Below, piece after piece: positions 25,291 through 42,000 of a stretch of DNA of 64,000 bases. Every line of letters starts with the position of its first letter. The first letter of the stretch is position 1. The stretch covers positions 9,156,501-9,220,500 of the forward strand of contig NZ_CP108514.1 in NCBI RefSeq assembly GCF_035989305.1, given 5' to 3'. The notes under the pieces were generated by a model. It saw only the letters and a list, made by a program, of their open reading frames with translations, had not been told where the DNA came from and did not search any database. The position numbers and the translations under genes were made by a program. The stretch is from Streptomyces sp. NBC_01233. Its GTDB lineage: Bacteria > Actinomycetota > Actinomycetes > Streptomycetales > Streptomycetaceae.

Positions 25291-25473
25291 TCAGCGGCGG
25301 TCGCGGCGGTCGTCCCGGCGGTCTCCACGGTCGTCCCGGCGGTCCTCGCGCCGGTCGCTGCGGCGACCGACTCCGTGGGCGACGACCGCTGCCGTGCCCA
25401 CGACGGCCGCGGTGCGCGCCACGGGGGCGCCGATGACTCCGCGTCGTCCTCTGCGCATGGGTCCGAGGGGCAT
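25291..25473 (-). CDS. Small basic protein encoded with DUF6325
   Basis: A 60-residue protein from ATG 25473 with a good GAAGGAG site that lies inside the end of the upstream gene. It begins 'MPLGPMRRGRRGVIG', has a short hydrophobic stretch ('TAAVVGTAAVVAHGVG') and ends in Arg/Asp repeats ('DRREDRRDDRGDRRDDRRDR'). A similar 'MP-x-GP-x-RRGRPG-x-IG' start is seen in short Streptomyces membrane-associated proteins next to DUF6325. It is separated from the DUF6325 stop by one base, so the two are translationally coupled. Function unknown. Confidence 0.7.
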   Translation of the reverse strand: MPLGPMRRGRRGVIGAPVARTAAVVGTAAVVAHGVGRRSDRREDRRDDRGDRRDDRRDRR

Positions 25474-25474
25474 C

Positions 25475-25921
25475 TCATTCTCCTTCTTCGTCGGCTTCGA
25501 TCGAGGCCAGGATGGCCTGGATCGGAATACGTCCGTTGGCGATGAGCTGGCCTCCCGAGCGGCGTGCGGCGGAGGCGAAGGGCCCCGCCCACACGTTCTC
25601 CCAGACCAGCACCCCGGCTGTCGTGCCGGGCTCCATGGCGGCGGCCAGGTTGACGACGTCCTCTTCGGCGAGCAGGCCGGCCAGCTTGGCCTCTGCGGCG
25701 CGCAGTTCACCGGCGTCCTCGAGGTCATCGACCTCCAGTACGTCCAGCTCGCCGTCTGACCCCTTCGTCAGGATGACCAGGTCCAAGACCCGGATGGTCC
25801 CCGAGGTGACCAGCTTGTCGAGCTCTGCGGCCATCTCGCCGGTGAAGTGCGAGGTAGCCGGCGGGAACTCGACGACGAGGTAGTCGACAGGACCCAGTTC
25901 TTCTGTGTCGGTCGATGTCAT
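25475..25921 (-). CDS. DUF6325 family protein
   Basis: A 148-residue acidic protein from ATG 25921. It starts 'ELGPVDYLVVEFPPATSHF', followed by 'GEMAAELDKLVTSGTIRVLD', 'VILTKGSDGELDVLEVDDLE' and 'GTTAGVLVWENVWAGPFASA'. The order of GPVDY, a 'G-x-IRVLDL' strand, a 'K-x-x-DG' turn and 'WENxWAxPFA' is the DUF6325 pattern. It resembles DUF1269 proteins in having an 'IRVLDLV-x-x-K' core. Cytoplasmic, function unknown, often stress-associated. It precedes the small basic protein in the same operon. Confidence 0.82.
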   Translation of the reverse strand: MTSTDTEELGPVDYLVVEFPPATSHFTGEMAAELDKLVTSGTIRVLDLVILTKGSDGELDVLEVDDLEDAGELRAAEAKLAGLLAEEDVVNLAAAMEPGTTAGVLVWENVWAGPFASAARRSGGQLIANGRIPIQAILASIEADEEGE

Positions 25922-26374
25922 GTTCTGCGCTTCCGTTCTCTCGATGAGCACCCGAGAGCGCCCACATGATGAAGAGGTTGACGGGGATGGACACGTTGGC
26001 CCGGAAGGGGCACGGGGCGGCCAGAGGAAGTTGGCATTCACGGCCTACCCCGCGAGCGTGATACCGCGCCACTGATATGAGACCCCACCGGCGAGGGCGA
26101 TGAGGACGCCCGGAAATGAGGTGGCCGTGCCCGTCTGCCTGTCAGCCTCGCACGGTGGCTGAGGGCCCGCATCCTGGCCGAAGTTCCCGGGGAGATCTCG
26201 GCGCGGACCCGCACGCGGTCCGGATGGCCTAGAGCCATTTCGTCGACCGGCCGGCGTGATCACGGCCTGGAGGGCAGAAGCCGTTCGGGTGGTGTGGCGG
26301 CATTCGAGTTGCCGCGCCAAGGGCCCGACGGGGGTGGGAATGCGCACTGCTCAGCTCCACAGCAGACTTGCAGC
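25922..26374. other. No supported gene
   Basis: A 450-bp gap between the diverging DUF6325 and DUF2550-like genes. It should contain both promoters. No frame resembles a protein, and no clear promoter pair was found. Confidence 0.35.
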
Positions 26375-26809
26375 ATGCTGATTGCATTGCTTGCCGTGCT
26401 GGGAGTGGACCTGATCGTGATCGTGTTCCTGCTGGCCGGAGTGCTGGCGCGCCGGCGTTGGCTGCGCCGTCAGCCGAACTCCTTCAAGGGGGCGATCCGG
26501 GTGGTCGAGGGCGAGGTGGCGGGGTTGTCGGCCAAGTGGCGCCGCGGATACGGCCGCTGGGTACGCGATGTTCTCGTCTGGGAGAAGGCACCCTTCCTGT
26601 TCCGAAGCGAGTTCGTCCTGGCGGACGCCCTGGCAGGCTCGGACCGAGCGGCCGGGCCGGGCGAGGTGAAACGTCTCGGGAAGAGCGTCACCGTTGTGTC
26701 TCTGGCGGCTGAGGGCGGTGCCCGCATTGAGACAGCCGCTCCGGCGGGGGATCGTGAACGGGCACATGGTCCATTCCTTCCTCCCAAGCGGACAATAGGC
26801 GCTCCCTGA
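26375..26809 (+). CDS. DUF2550-like membrane protein
   Basis: A 144-residue protein from ATG 26375. A single N-terminal transmembrane helix ('MLIALLAVLGVDLIVIVFLL') is followed by a basic stretch ('ARRRWLRRQPNSFKGAIRVV'). A PH-like beta domain then has 'WRRGYGRWVRDVLVWEKAPF' and 'GPGEVKRLGKSVTVVSLAAE'. The 'FKGAIRV-x-x-G-x-x-x-GL-x-x-KW-x-RG-x-GRWVRDVLVW' pattern matches DUF2550-type actinobacterial proteins, which are of unknown function. Much of the C-terminal third is repeated, in inverted orientation, at 9.7 kb. The last ten residues, 'LPPKRTIGAP', may not be native. Confidence 0.7.
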   Translation: MLIALLAVLGVDLIVIVFLLAGVLARRRWLRRQPNSFKGAIRVVEGEVAGLSAKWRRGYGRWVRDVLVWEKAPFLFRSEFVLADALAGSDRAAGPGEVKRLGKSVTVVSLAAEGGARIETAAPAGDRERAHGPFLPPKRTIGAP

Positions 26810-26903
26810 GGCCGCGGCGCAGGCGACGAACCTCGAGTCGCGAGCGAGCTGTGGCCTATCTACTGGTGCCCGCTCGCCGACGGCCTTGGAGCTATCTCGA
26901 ACA

Positions 26904-26990
26904 CTTGCGTGGGACAACAGGGCCGGTGCCAGCCAGGGCGGGCTGACCAGCACGTTCGCCGGGTTCGCGGGCATGCCGGCAATCACAGTG
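26904..26990 (+). pseudogene. IS21 istA fragment
   Basis: The plus strand reads 'LAWDNRAGASQGGLTSTFAG' then 'FAGM'. It aligns without gaps with 'LVWDNEAGIGKGRLTSEFAA' then 'FAGL' around the second catalytic Asp of the IstA at 21 kb. Only about 29 residues remain. It marks another lost IS21 copy at the left border of the NRPS cluster. Confidence 0.65.
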
Positions 26991-27125
26991 GTCTCGTTTC
27001 GGCCCCGAGATTCGGTGGGCGGCTCTTCGCGTGCGAACTGTATTCACGCCAAACTCGGAGGTTCCAATGCTCAAGCAGTAAGAGGTTCTGAAGCGACATC
27101 GGAAGATGCCAGCAGGCACGCTTTG

Positions 27126-27316
27126 ACGTCGGCCCACCGGACGTTCTGGGAGGCCAGGGAATACCTGGGCCAGGAAATCTCCGCCGGGGCGTTCGCCGCC
27201 CGCACCGGCTTCGCCACCGCCCCGCTGCCTCCGGAGTACTACGGCGTCAACTACCCGCGCCTCACCGACATCGGGAAGCGGGTGGACCCCCACGTCCTGT
27301 TCACCTTCCCCCAGGT
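27126..27316 (+). pseudogene. BBE-type FAD-linked oxidase, C-terminal remnant
   Basis: The plus strand reads 'APLPPEYYGVNYPRLTDIGK' and 'RVDPHVLFTFPQVI'. The pattern 'YYG-x-NY-x-RL-x-x-[IV]K-x-x-[VY]DP-x-x-x-F-x-x-PQ-x-I' is the BBE (berberine-bridge enzyme-like) domain that ends many FAD oxidases. The FAD-binding half is missing. The sequence runs directly into the duplicated end of the MFS gene, so the oxidase gene was cut at this junction. It may once have been a cluster gene or an unrelated neighbour. Confidence 0.6.
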
Positions 27317-27673
27317 CATCGGCACCTGGCCGCCGGGGCCGGGGCCGGGCCCGGTGCCGGTGCCCGGGTCGCTCACGGGGCGACCTCGTCCCCCTCCCTG
27401 GCCGCCTCCGGGACCGTCGGGAGGTCCTGCCCGGCGCGGAGCGGGCCCGTCAGCAGGAGCAGCGCGCACAGCGCGTTGCCGCCGTAGAGGAGCCCCATCG
27501 GCACCTGGCCGCCGGGGCCGGGGCCGGGCCCGGTGCCGGTGCCCGGGTCGCTCACGGGGCGACCTCGTCCCCCTCCCTGGCCGGCTCCGGGACCGTCGGG
27601 AGGTCCTGCCCGGCGCGGAGCGGGCCCGTCAGCAGGAGCAGCGCGCACAGCGCGTTGCCGCCGTAGAGGAGCC
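27317..27673. repeat. 179-bp tandem duplication covering the end of the MFS gene
   Basis: Two copies offset by exactly 179 bp, at 27317-27495 and 27496-27674, differ by one base that I can see (27395 against 27574). Each contains the last 40 or so codons of the MFS transporter, its stop codon and about 55 bp beyond. Only the right-hand copy is attached to the full gene. The left-hand copy leaves a useless second gene end next to the oxidase remnant. Confidence 0.9.
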
Positions 27674-28828
27674 ACAGGGCGTCGCGTTCGCCGAGGAGGG
27701 TGCCGAGGGCGCCGCCGAGGAGGCTGCCGACGGGGATCGTCCCGTACATCACGAAGCGGATGGTGGAGCCGACCCGGCCCAGCATGTCCGGCGGGCAGTA
27801 CGCCTGCCGGAAGCTCACGATAATGACGTTTCCGGCGACCACCCCGGTCATCAGGCAGAACTCCCCGACCAGGAAGGCCAGCAGCCCCACCCCGTCCGTG
27901 GTGAGCGGGATCAGCAGCCCGAACGGGCCCCCGCAGAAGGCGCACAGCATAACCGCCCGGGCCGTCCCGAACCGGCGGGCCAGGCGCGGCGAGACCACCG
28001 CGCCCAGGACCCCGCCCAGCCCGGCCAGCGCGATCAGGACACCGATCAGCGCGCCCGGCGCGCCCACCGTCCGGCTCAGGAACAGGATCGACAGGGACTG
28101 CGCTCCGGCCAGGAACAGGTTCATCGCGGCGTCGCACAGCAGGATCGTCCGCAGGAACGGGTCCCGGGCGAGGAAGGCCACGCCCGCGCGGATCTCCTCG
28201 ACCAACGACCTCTCCGCGGCGGCCCGCTTCTCACCGCCCGGCGGGCCCTCCGGGGTCCGGATCCGCAGCAGCAGCGCCGCCGAGACCAGGAAGCTCAGTC
28301 CGTCGGCGAGGAAGCCGGCCGCCGCGCTCCCGGCCTGGGCCAGCGCCCCGCCCGCCCCCGGTGCGACGACCTCCGCGACCGATTCGCTGGTCTGGAGCCG
28401 GGCGTTGCCGTCGGCGAGCTCCTCGTGCGGCAGCAGGGTCGGCAGGTACGCGCTGTAGGCGGCCCGGAAGAACACGTCGGCGGTGCCCGCCAGGACGGCC
28501 ACCAGCATCAGTTGAGCGGTCGTCAGGACCCCCAGCCAGACCGTCGCGGTCAGCGACAGCATCAGCAGCGCCGACACCGCGTTGCACACGATCATCACCG
28601 GCCGGCGGCGCATCCGGTCGGTCCACGCCCCCACGGGCAGCCCGAACAGCAGCCACGGCACCCAGGCCGCGGCGCCCAGCACCCCCATGGTGAAGGGCCC
28701 CGCGTCCAGTGTGTCCACCGCGATCAGCGGCAGCAGCACCCGGGTGGCCGCGCTCCCGAACTGGCTCACGGACTCGCCCGCCCACAGCAGCCGGAAGTCC
28801 CGGCGGCGCAGCGCGCCGCGACCGGCGC

Positions 28829-28832
<4 letters not shown>
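27552..28832 (-). CDS. MFS transporter, probable peptide exporter
   Basis: A 426-residue membrane protein with about twelve transmembrane segments. It starts at GTG 28832, overlapping the NRPS stop by 4 bp (GTGA). '[20 protein letters not shown]' opens the protein, as in MFS_3/enterobactin-exporter (EntS)-like members. '[18 protein letters not shown]' is the loop 2-3 motif of the superfamily. Such proteins use the proton gradient to export small molecules; here the position at the end of the NRPS operon points to product efflux or self-resistance. The stop lies inside a 179-bp tandem duplication, but the gene itself is complete. Confidence 0.88.
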
Positions 28833-36004
<7,172 letters not shown>

Positions 36005-36050
36005 AGGACCTCCAGGGGCGTGCGGGGTGGTGCGGGGGCGGGGGGATGGC

Positions 36051-39000
36051 TCAGGCACCGGCGGCGCGGCGGAGCGTGGGACGGGCCTTCGGCGCGTCGG
36101 TGAGCAGGGCGGCGGTGCGGGCCGGGGTCGGGTGCTGGAAGAGCTGGCGGATCTTCAGCTCCCGGCCGAGTTCGGCCCGGATCCGGCTGATCAGCCGGGT
36201 GACAAGCAGGGAGTGGCCGCCCAGGGCGAAGAAGTTGTCGTCCGGGCCGACCTCGTCCCGGTCGAGGACCTCGGCGTACAGGGCGCGGACGCGGTCCTCG
36301 GTGCTGCCGCCCGGGTCCGCGGCCGGTTCCGGCGCGGCGGGGGCGGCCGCGGCCGTGCGCGGGGCCGGGCCGTCGACCGAGCCGACCGCCCGCTCCGGGG
36401 CGGCCGCGAGACCGCGCAGCACCAGGGCCAGGTCCGCCGCCAGCCGCTCGGCGCTCGTATGGTCGAACAGCTCGGTGGCGTAGGTGAGTTCCCCGGTGAG
36501 GCCCAGAGGGGTGCCGTCGGGGGCGCGCTGCTCCCCGAGGTCCACGCCGAGGTCGAACTTGGACACCGCCCACTCGACGGGGTGCGGCTCCGCCGTGAGG
36601 CCCGTCAGGCGGGGCAGGGCGGGCGGCTCGTTCTGGACCTGGAGCAGCACCTGGAAGAGCGGGTGCCGGGCGAGGGACCGCTCCGGGTTCACCCCCAGCA
36701 CGACCCGCTCGAAGGGCACGTCCTGGTGGGCGTAGGCGGCGAGGTCGGTCTCCCGGACCCGGGCGAGGAGGTCCGTGAAGGCCGGGTCGCCGGAGACGTC
36801 GGTGCGCAGGACCAGGGTGTTGACGAAGAAGCCGACGAGGTCGTCCAGCGCCTCGTCCGTGCGGCCCGCGACGACGGTCCCGATCGGGATGTCCGTGCCG
36901 GCGCCGAGGCGGGACAGGAGCACCGACAGGCCGGCCTGGAGGACCATGAAGAGGGTGCAGCCGTGCTGCCGGGCCAGTTCCAGCAGCCGTCCGTGCAGCT
37001 CCGCGTCCAGCTCCAGGGGGACGGAGCCGCCCGCGAAGCTCGCCACCTCCGGGCGGGGCCGGTCGTAGGGCAGGGCCAGCTCGGCCGGGGCGCCGGCCAG
37101 CTCCTTGGCCCAGAAGTCGAGCTGACGGGTGATCAGCGCGTCCGGGTCGCCCTCCGCGCCGAGCACGGACCGCTGCCAGACGGTGTGGTCCCGGTACTGC
37201 ACGGGCAGCGGCTCGAAGGCGGGCTCTGCGCCCGCCAGGCGGGCGGCGTAGGCGGTGGCCAGGTCGGCCAGGAGCGGCCCCCACGACCAGCCGTCGGTGG
37301 CGATGTGGTGCACCACCAGCACTAGCACCCACTCTTCCCGCTCCAGCTCCAGCAGCCGGGCCCGCAGCGGCAGTTCGGCCGAGATGCCGAAGCAGTGGCC
37401 CGTCACCTCCCGAACCGCGTCCGCGACGGCACCGGCCTCCGCGACGGCGAGGACCTCCAGCGGCACGTCGGCCGCCGCACCCTCCAGCAGCCGGACCACC
37501 GGCTCGCCCCCGCACTCGTCGAAGACGGTCCGCAGCACCTCGTGCCGGGCCACCACGTCGCCGAGCGCCGTACGCAGCGCCGGCGCGTCCAGCGGACCCC
37601 TCAGCCGGTAGGCGAAGGGCACGTTGTGGTGGCCGGACGGGCCCTCCGCCTGGTGCGCGAACCACAGCCGGTGCTGCGCCGAGGACAGCGGCGCGCCCTG
37701 CCCGGGCTCCGCCCGGCGCAGCGGCGGCCGCGCCCGGTCGGCGCTCCCGGCCAGCTCCGCGAGGGCGGCCACGGTCTGCGCGCGGAAGACGTCGCGCAGC
37801 GGCAGCTCGACCCCGAGGGCCGTACGGATCCGGCTGACCAGCCGGGTCGCCAGCAGCGAGTGGCCGCCCAGGTCGAAGAAGCCCGCGTCGGCGGCGACCG
37901 CGTCGAGGCCGAGCACCTCGGCGAAGAGCCCCGCCAGGATCTCCTCCCGGGGGGTACGGGGGGCACGTCCGCCGGAAGCGGGCAGCGCGGGCTCGGGCAG
38001 GGCCCGGTAGTCCACCTTGCCGTTGGGGGTCAGCGGCAGCGCGTCCAGGACCAGGACGTACGAGGGCAGCATGTAATCCGGCAGCAGCCGCTCCAGCCGA
38101 CGCCGCACCGAGGGCCCGGAGACCTCCCCGACCACGTACCCGGCCAGCCGCTTCTCGCCGTCCGCGGCGGCCCGTACGGCGACCACGGCCTGGCGGACGC
38201 CCGGGCAGGCGGCCAGCGCGGCCTCGACCTCGCCGGGCTCCACGCGGAAGCCGCGGACCTTCACCTGTTCGTCGGCCCGGCCGAGGAACTCCAGCAGCCC
38301 GTCGGCCCGCCACCGGGCGAGGTCGCCGGTGCGGTACATGCGCGTCCCGGGCGCGCCGAACGGGTCGGCGACGAACCGCTCCGCGGTGGCCGCGGGCCGT
38401 CGGTGGTAGCCGCGCGCCACTCCGGCACCGGCGAGGTACAGCTCGCCCGGGGTGCCCGGCGGCACCAGCCGCATCCGCTCGTCCAGCACGTACGCACGGG
38501 TGCCGTCCAGGGGGCGGCCGATCGGTATCGGGCCGTCGGCGTCCGCGGCGCCGGTGATCAGGTGGGCGGTCGCGCACAGGGTCGCCTCGGTGGGCCCGTA
38601 CAGGTGGCGGACCACGGTGTCCGGGCAGGCGGCCAGCACGGCGCGGACCGCGGCGGGGCTGACGACGTCGCCGCCGGTCAGCACCTCGCGGACGCCGGCC
38701 AGCAGGCCGGGGTCCTCCTCGGCGACCACGCGGAACAGACCGGCCGTCAGGTGCACGGCGGTGATGCCCGCCCCGCGGATCAGGGCGCCCAGCCCGGCGA
38801 CCGTCGGCTCGCCCTCGGGGGCGACGACGACCTGCCAGCCCGACAGCAGCGCCACCCACAGCTCGTAGTCGGCGATGTCGAAGGCGTGCGGCGCGTGGAA
38901 CAGGACGCGCTCGGCGCCCCGGGTGTGCCAGCCCCGGTCGGCCACGAGGTCCAGGACGTCCCGGTGGGTGACGGCGACGCCCTTGGGCTCGCCGGTCGAG

Positions 39001-42000
39001 CCCGAGGTGTGCATCAGGTAGGCGAGCTGCCCGGGCGGGCACGGCGCGGCCGCGAACTCCCCTTCCCGCGCGTCCGCTGCGGCGGTGTCCGCCGCGGTGA
39101 CCAGGACCGTACGGGCGCACTCCAGGCCGAGCGGGGCGAAGGCCTCGTCGACCAGCAGGACGGGGCAGCCCGCGTCGGCCAGGATCTTCTGCATGCGCGC
39201 GGCCGGGTGCCCGGTGTGCAGCGGCACGTACGCCCCGCCCGCCTTCAGGACGGCCAGCATCGCCACGACGACCTCGGGGGAGCGGGCCATCAGCACGCCG
39301 ACCGGGGTCTCGGCGCCGACCCCGTACCCGGCCAGGCGCCGGGCCAGCCGGTCCGCGCGCCGGTCCAGCTCCCCGTACGTCATCTCGTCAGGGCCCGCGA
39401 CGAGGGCCACGGCGTCCGGGTGCAGGGCGGCCCGGCGGGCGAACTCCTGGTGCACGGTGCCCGCCGCGGTCTGCCGGGGTCCCTGCGGCAGCCAGGCGCC
39501 GAGCAGCTGCTCGCGCTCCTGCTCCAGCAGGACCTCCAGCGCCGAGACCCGGCCGCGCGGCGCGCGCACCGAGGCCCGCAGGACTCCCCGCAGCCGCTCC
39601 ACGAGGGCGCGCACGGTGGCCTCGTCGAACAGGCCCGTCCGGTACTTGGCGACCGCACGCAGTCCCTCGCCCGCGGAGTCCGCCTCGGTGAACTGCAGCG
39701 CCAGCTCGAACTCGGCCTGCGCTACGTCGACCTCCTCGGTCACCGCGGTCAGCCCGGGCAGTTCGAGTGCGGCCGTGGCGGTCGCCCGGCGCATCGTCAG
39801 CGCCACCTGGAACAGCGGGTGGTGGGAGAGGGAGCGGCGCGGGTTGACCGCCTCGACGACCTGCTCGAAGGGGACGTCCTGATGGGCGAAGGCGGCCAGG
39901 TCGGTGTCCCGGACCCGCTCCAGGAGTTCGGCGAAGGTCGGATCGCCGGAGACGTCGGTGCGCAGGACCAGGGTGTTGACGAAGAAGCCGACCAGCTCGT
40001 CCAGGGCTTCGTCGGTACGGCCCGCGACGACCGTCCCGATCGGCACGTCGGTGCCCGCGCCGAGCCGGGACAGCACCACCGCCAGAGCCGCCTGGAGCAC
40101 CATGAAGACGGTGCACCCGTGCGCCCGGGCCAGCGCCTCCAGCTCCGCGGTCAGCGCCGCGTCCAGGCCGAACCCGAAAGCGGCGCCCGCCGGGTCGGCC
40201 ACGGCGGGCCGGGGCCGGTCGGTGGGCAGCGCGGGCTCCTCGGTCAGCCCCGCCAGCGCGGTGCGCCAGTGGGCCAGCTGTTCCTCGGCGACGTCGGCCA
40301 GCAGGGCGCGCTGCCAGAGGGTGTAGTCCGCGTACTGCACGGCGAGCGGGGCGCGCGGGCCCGGGCGGTCGCCCGTACGGGCCGCGTAGGCGTGCGCCAG
40401 GTCGTCCAGCAGCGGCCCCCAGGACTCGCCGTCGGTGGCGATGTGGTGCAGGGCCAGCACCAGCGTGTGCTCCTGCGGCCCGGAGGCCAGCAGCGCGGCC
40501 CGCAGCGGCACCTGCGCCGCCAGGTCGAAGGGGCGGCCCGCGACCTCGGTGACGAGCCCGGCCGTCCCGGCGGCGCCGGCCGCGTCGAGGAGCTCCAGGG
40601 CCGGCGGGGCCGGGGGCAGGACGACCTGACGGGGCTCGCCGTCGGCCTCCGGGTGGACGGTGCGCAGGATCTCGTGCCGCTCGGCCAGGTCGGCCAGCGC
40701 CCCGCGCAGCGCCTCCACGTCGAGCGGACCGCCGAGCCGGAGCGCGACCGCGCTGTGGTAGGCCGGGTTCGGCCCGTCGAGCCGGTCCAGGAACCACAGC
40801 CGGCGCTGCGCCGGGGAGAGCGGCAGCTGCGCCGGGCGCGCCTGCGGCCGCAGCGCGGGACGGGCCCGGTCCGCGCCGTCGATCAGCGCGGCGAGCGCGG
40901 CCGGAGTGCGGGCGGTGAACACCTCACGGATGCCCAGCTCCGCGCCGAACGCCCCGCGCACCTGCGCCACCAGCCGCATCGCCAGCAGGGAATGGCCGCC
41001 CAGCTCGAAGAAGTCGTCGTCGGCGCCCACCTCGGGCAGGCCCAGCACCGACGCGAACAGGCCCGTCAGGATCCGCTCCCGCTCGGTGCGGCCGCCGCGG
41101 CCGCCGGTGCGCAGGGCGGGGGCGGGCAGGGCCCGCCGGTCGAGCTTGCCGTTCGGCGTCACCGGCAGCTCGTCCAGCACGACCACGGCCGGGACCATGT
41201 GCTCGGGCAGCGCGGCGGCCAGCTCGCCGCGCACCCCGGCGGGGGTCGGCGCGGCGCCCGGGCGGGGCACCACGTACGCCACGAGCCGGGGATCGCCCGG
41301 GCGGTCCTCGCGGACGACGACCGCCGCGTGGGAGACGCCCGCGCAGCCCGCGGCGGCGCTTTGGACCTCGCCCGGCTCGATGCGGAAGCCGCGGATCTTG
41401 ACCTGGTCGTCGGTGCGGCCCAGGTACTCCAGGACGCCGTCGGCCCGCCAGCGCACCAGGTCGCCCGTGCGGTACATGCGGGCCCCCGGCTCGAAGGGGC
41501 AGGCCACGAACCGGTCGGCGGTCAGCCCGGGCCGGCCGAGATAGCCGCGGGCCAGCTGCACGCCGGCCAGGTACAGCTCGCCCGCGGTACCGGGCGCCAC
41601 CGGGGCGAGCCGGCCGTCCAGGACGTACGTACGGGTGTTGGCGGCGGGCCGGCCGATCGGGACGGTGGCGTCCCCGGCCCGGCAGGGCCAGAGCGTGACG
41701 TCGACCGCGGCCTCGGTCGGGCCGTACAGGTTGTGCAGCTCCGCGCCGGGCAGGACCCGGAAGAAGGCGTCCTGGGTGTGCGGGGGCAGCGCTTCGCCAC
41801 TGGCGATCACCCGGCGCAGTGAGCGGGCGTCCGCCGCGGCGGGCTCGCGCAGGAACACGTCGAGCATGGACGGCACGAAGTGCGCGGTGGTGACGGACTC
41901 CCGGGCGATCAGGTCGGCCAGGTAGGCGGGGTCCTGGTGGCCGCCGGGCTTCGCGACCACGAGGGTCGCCCCGGTCAGCAGCGGCCAGAAGAACTCCCAC

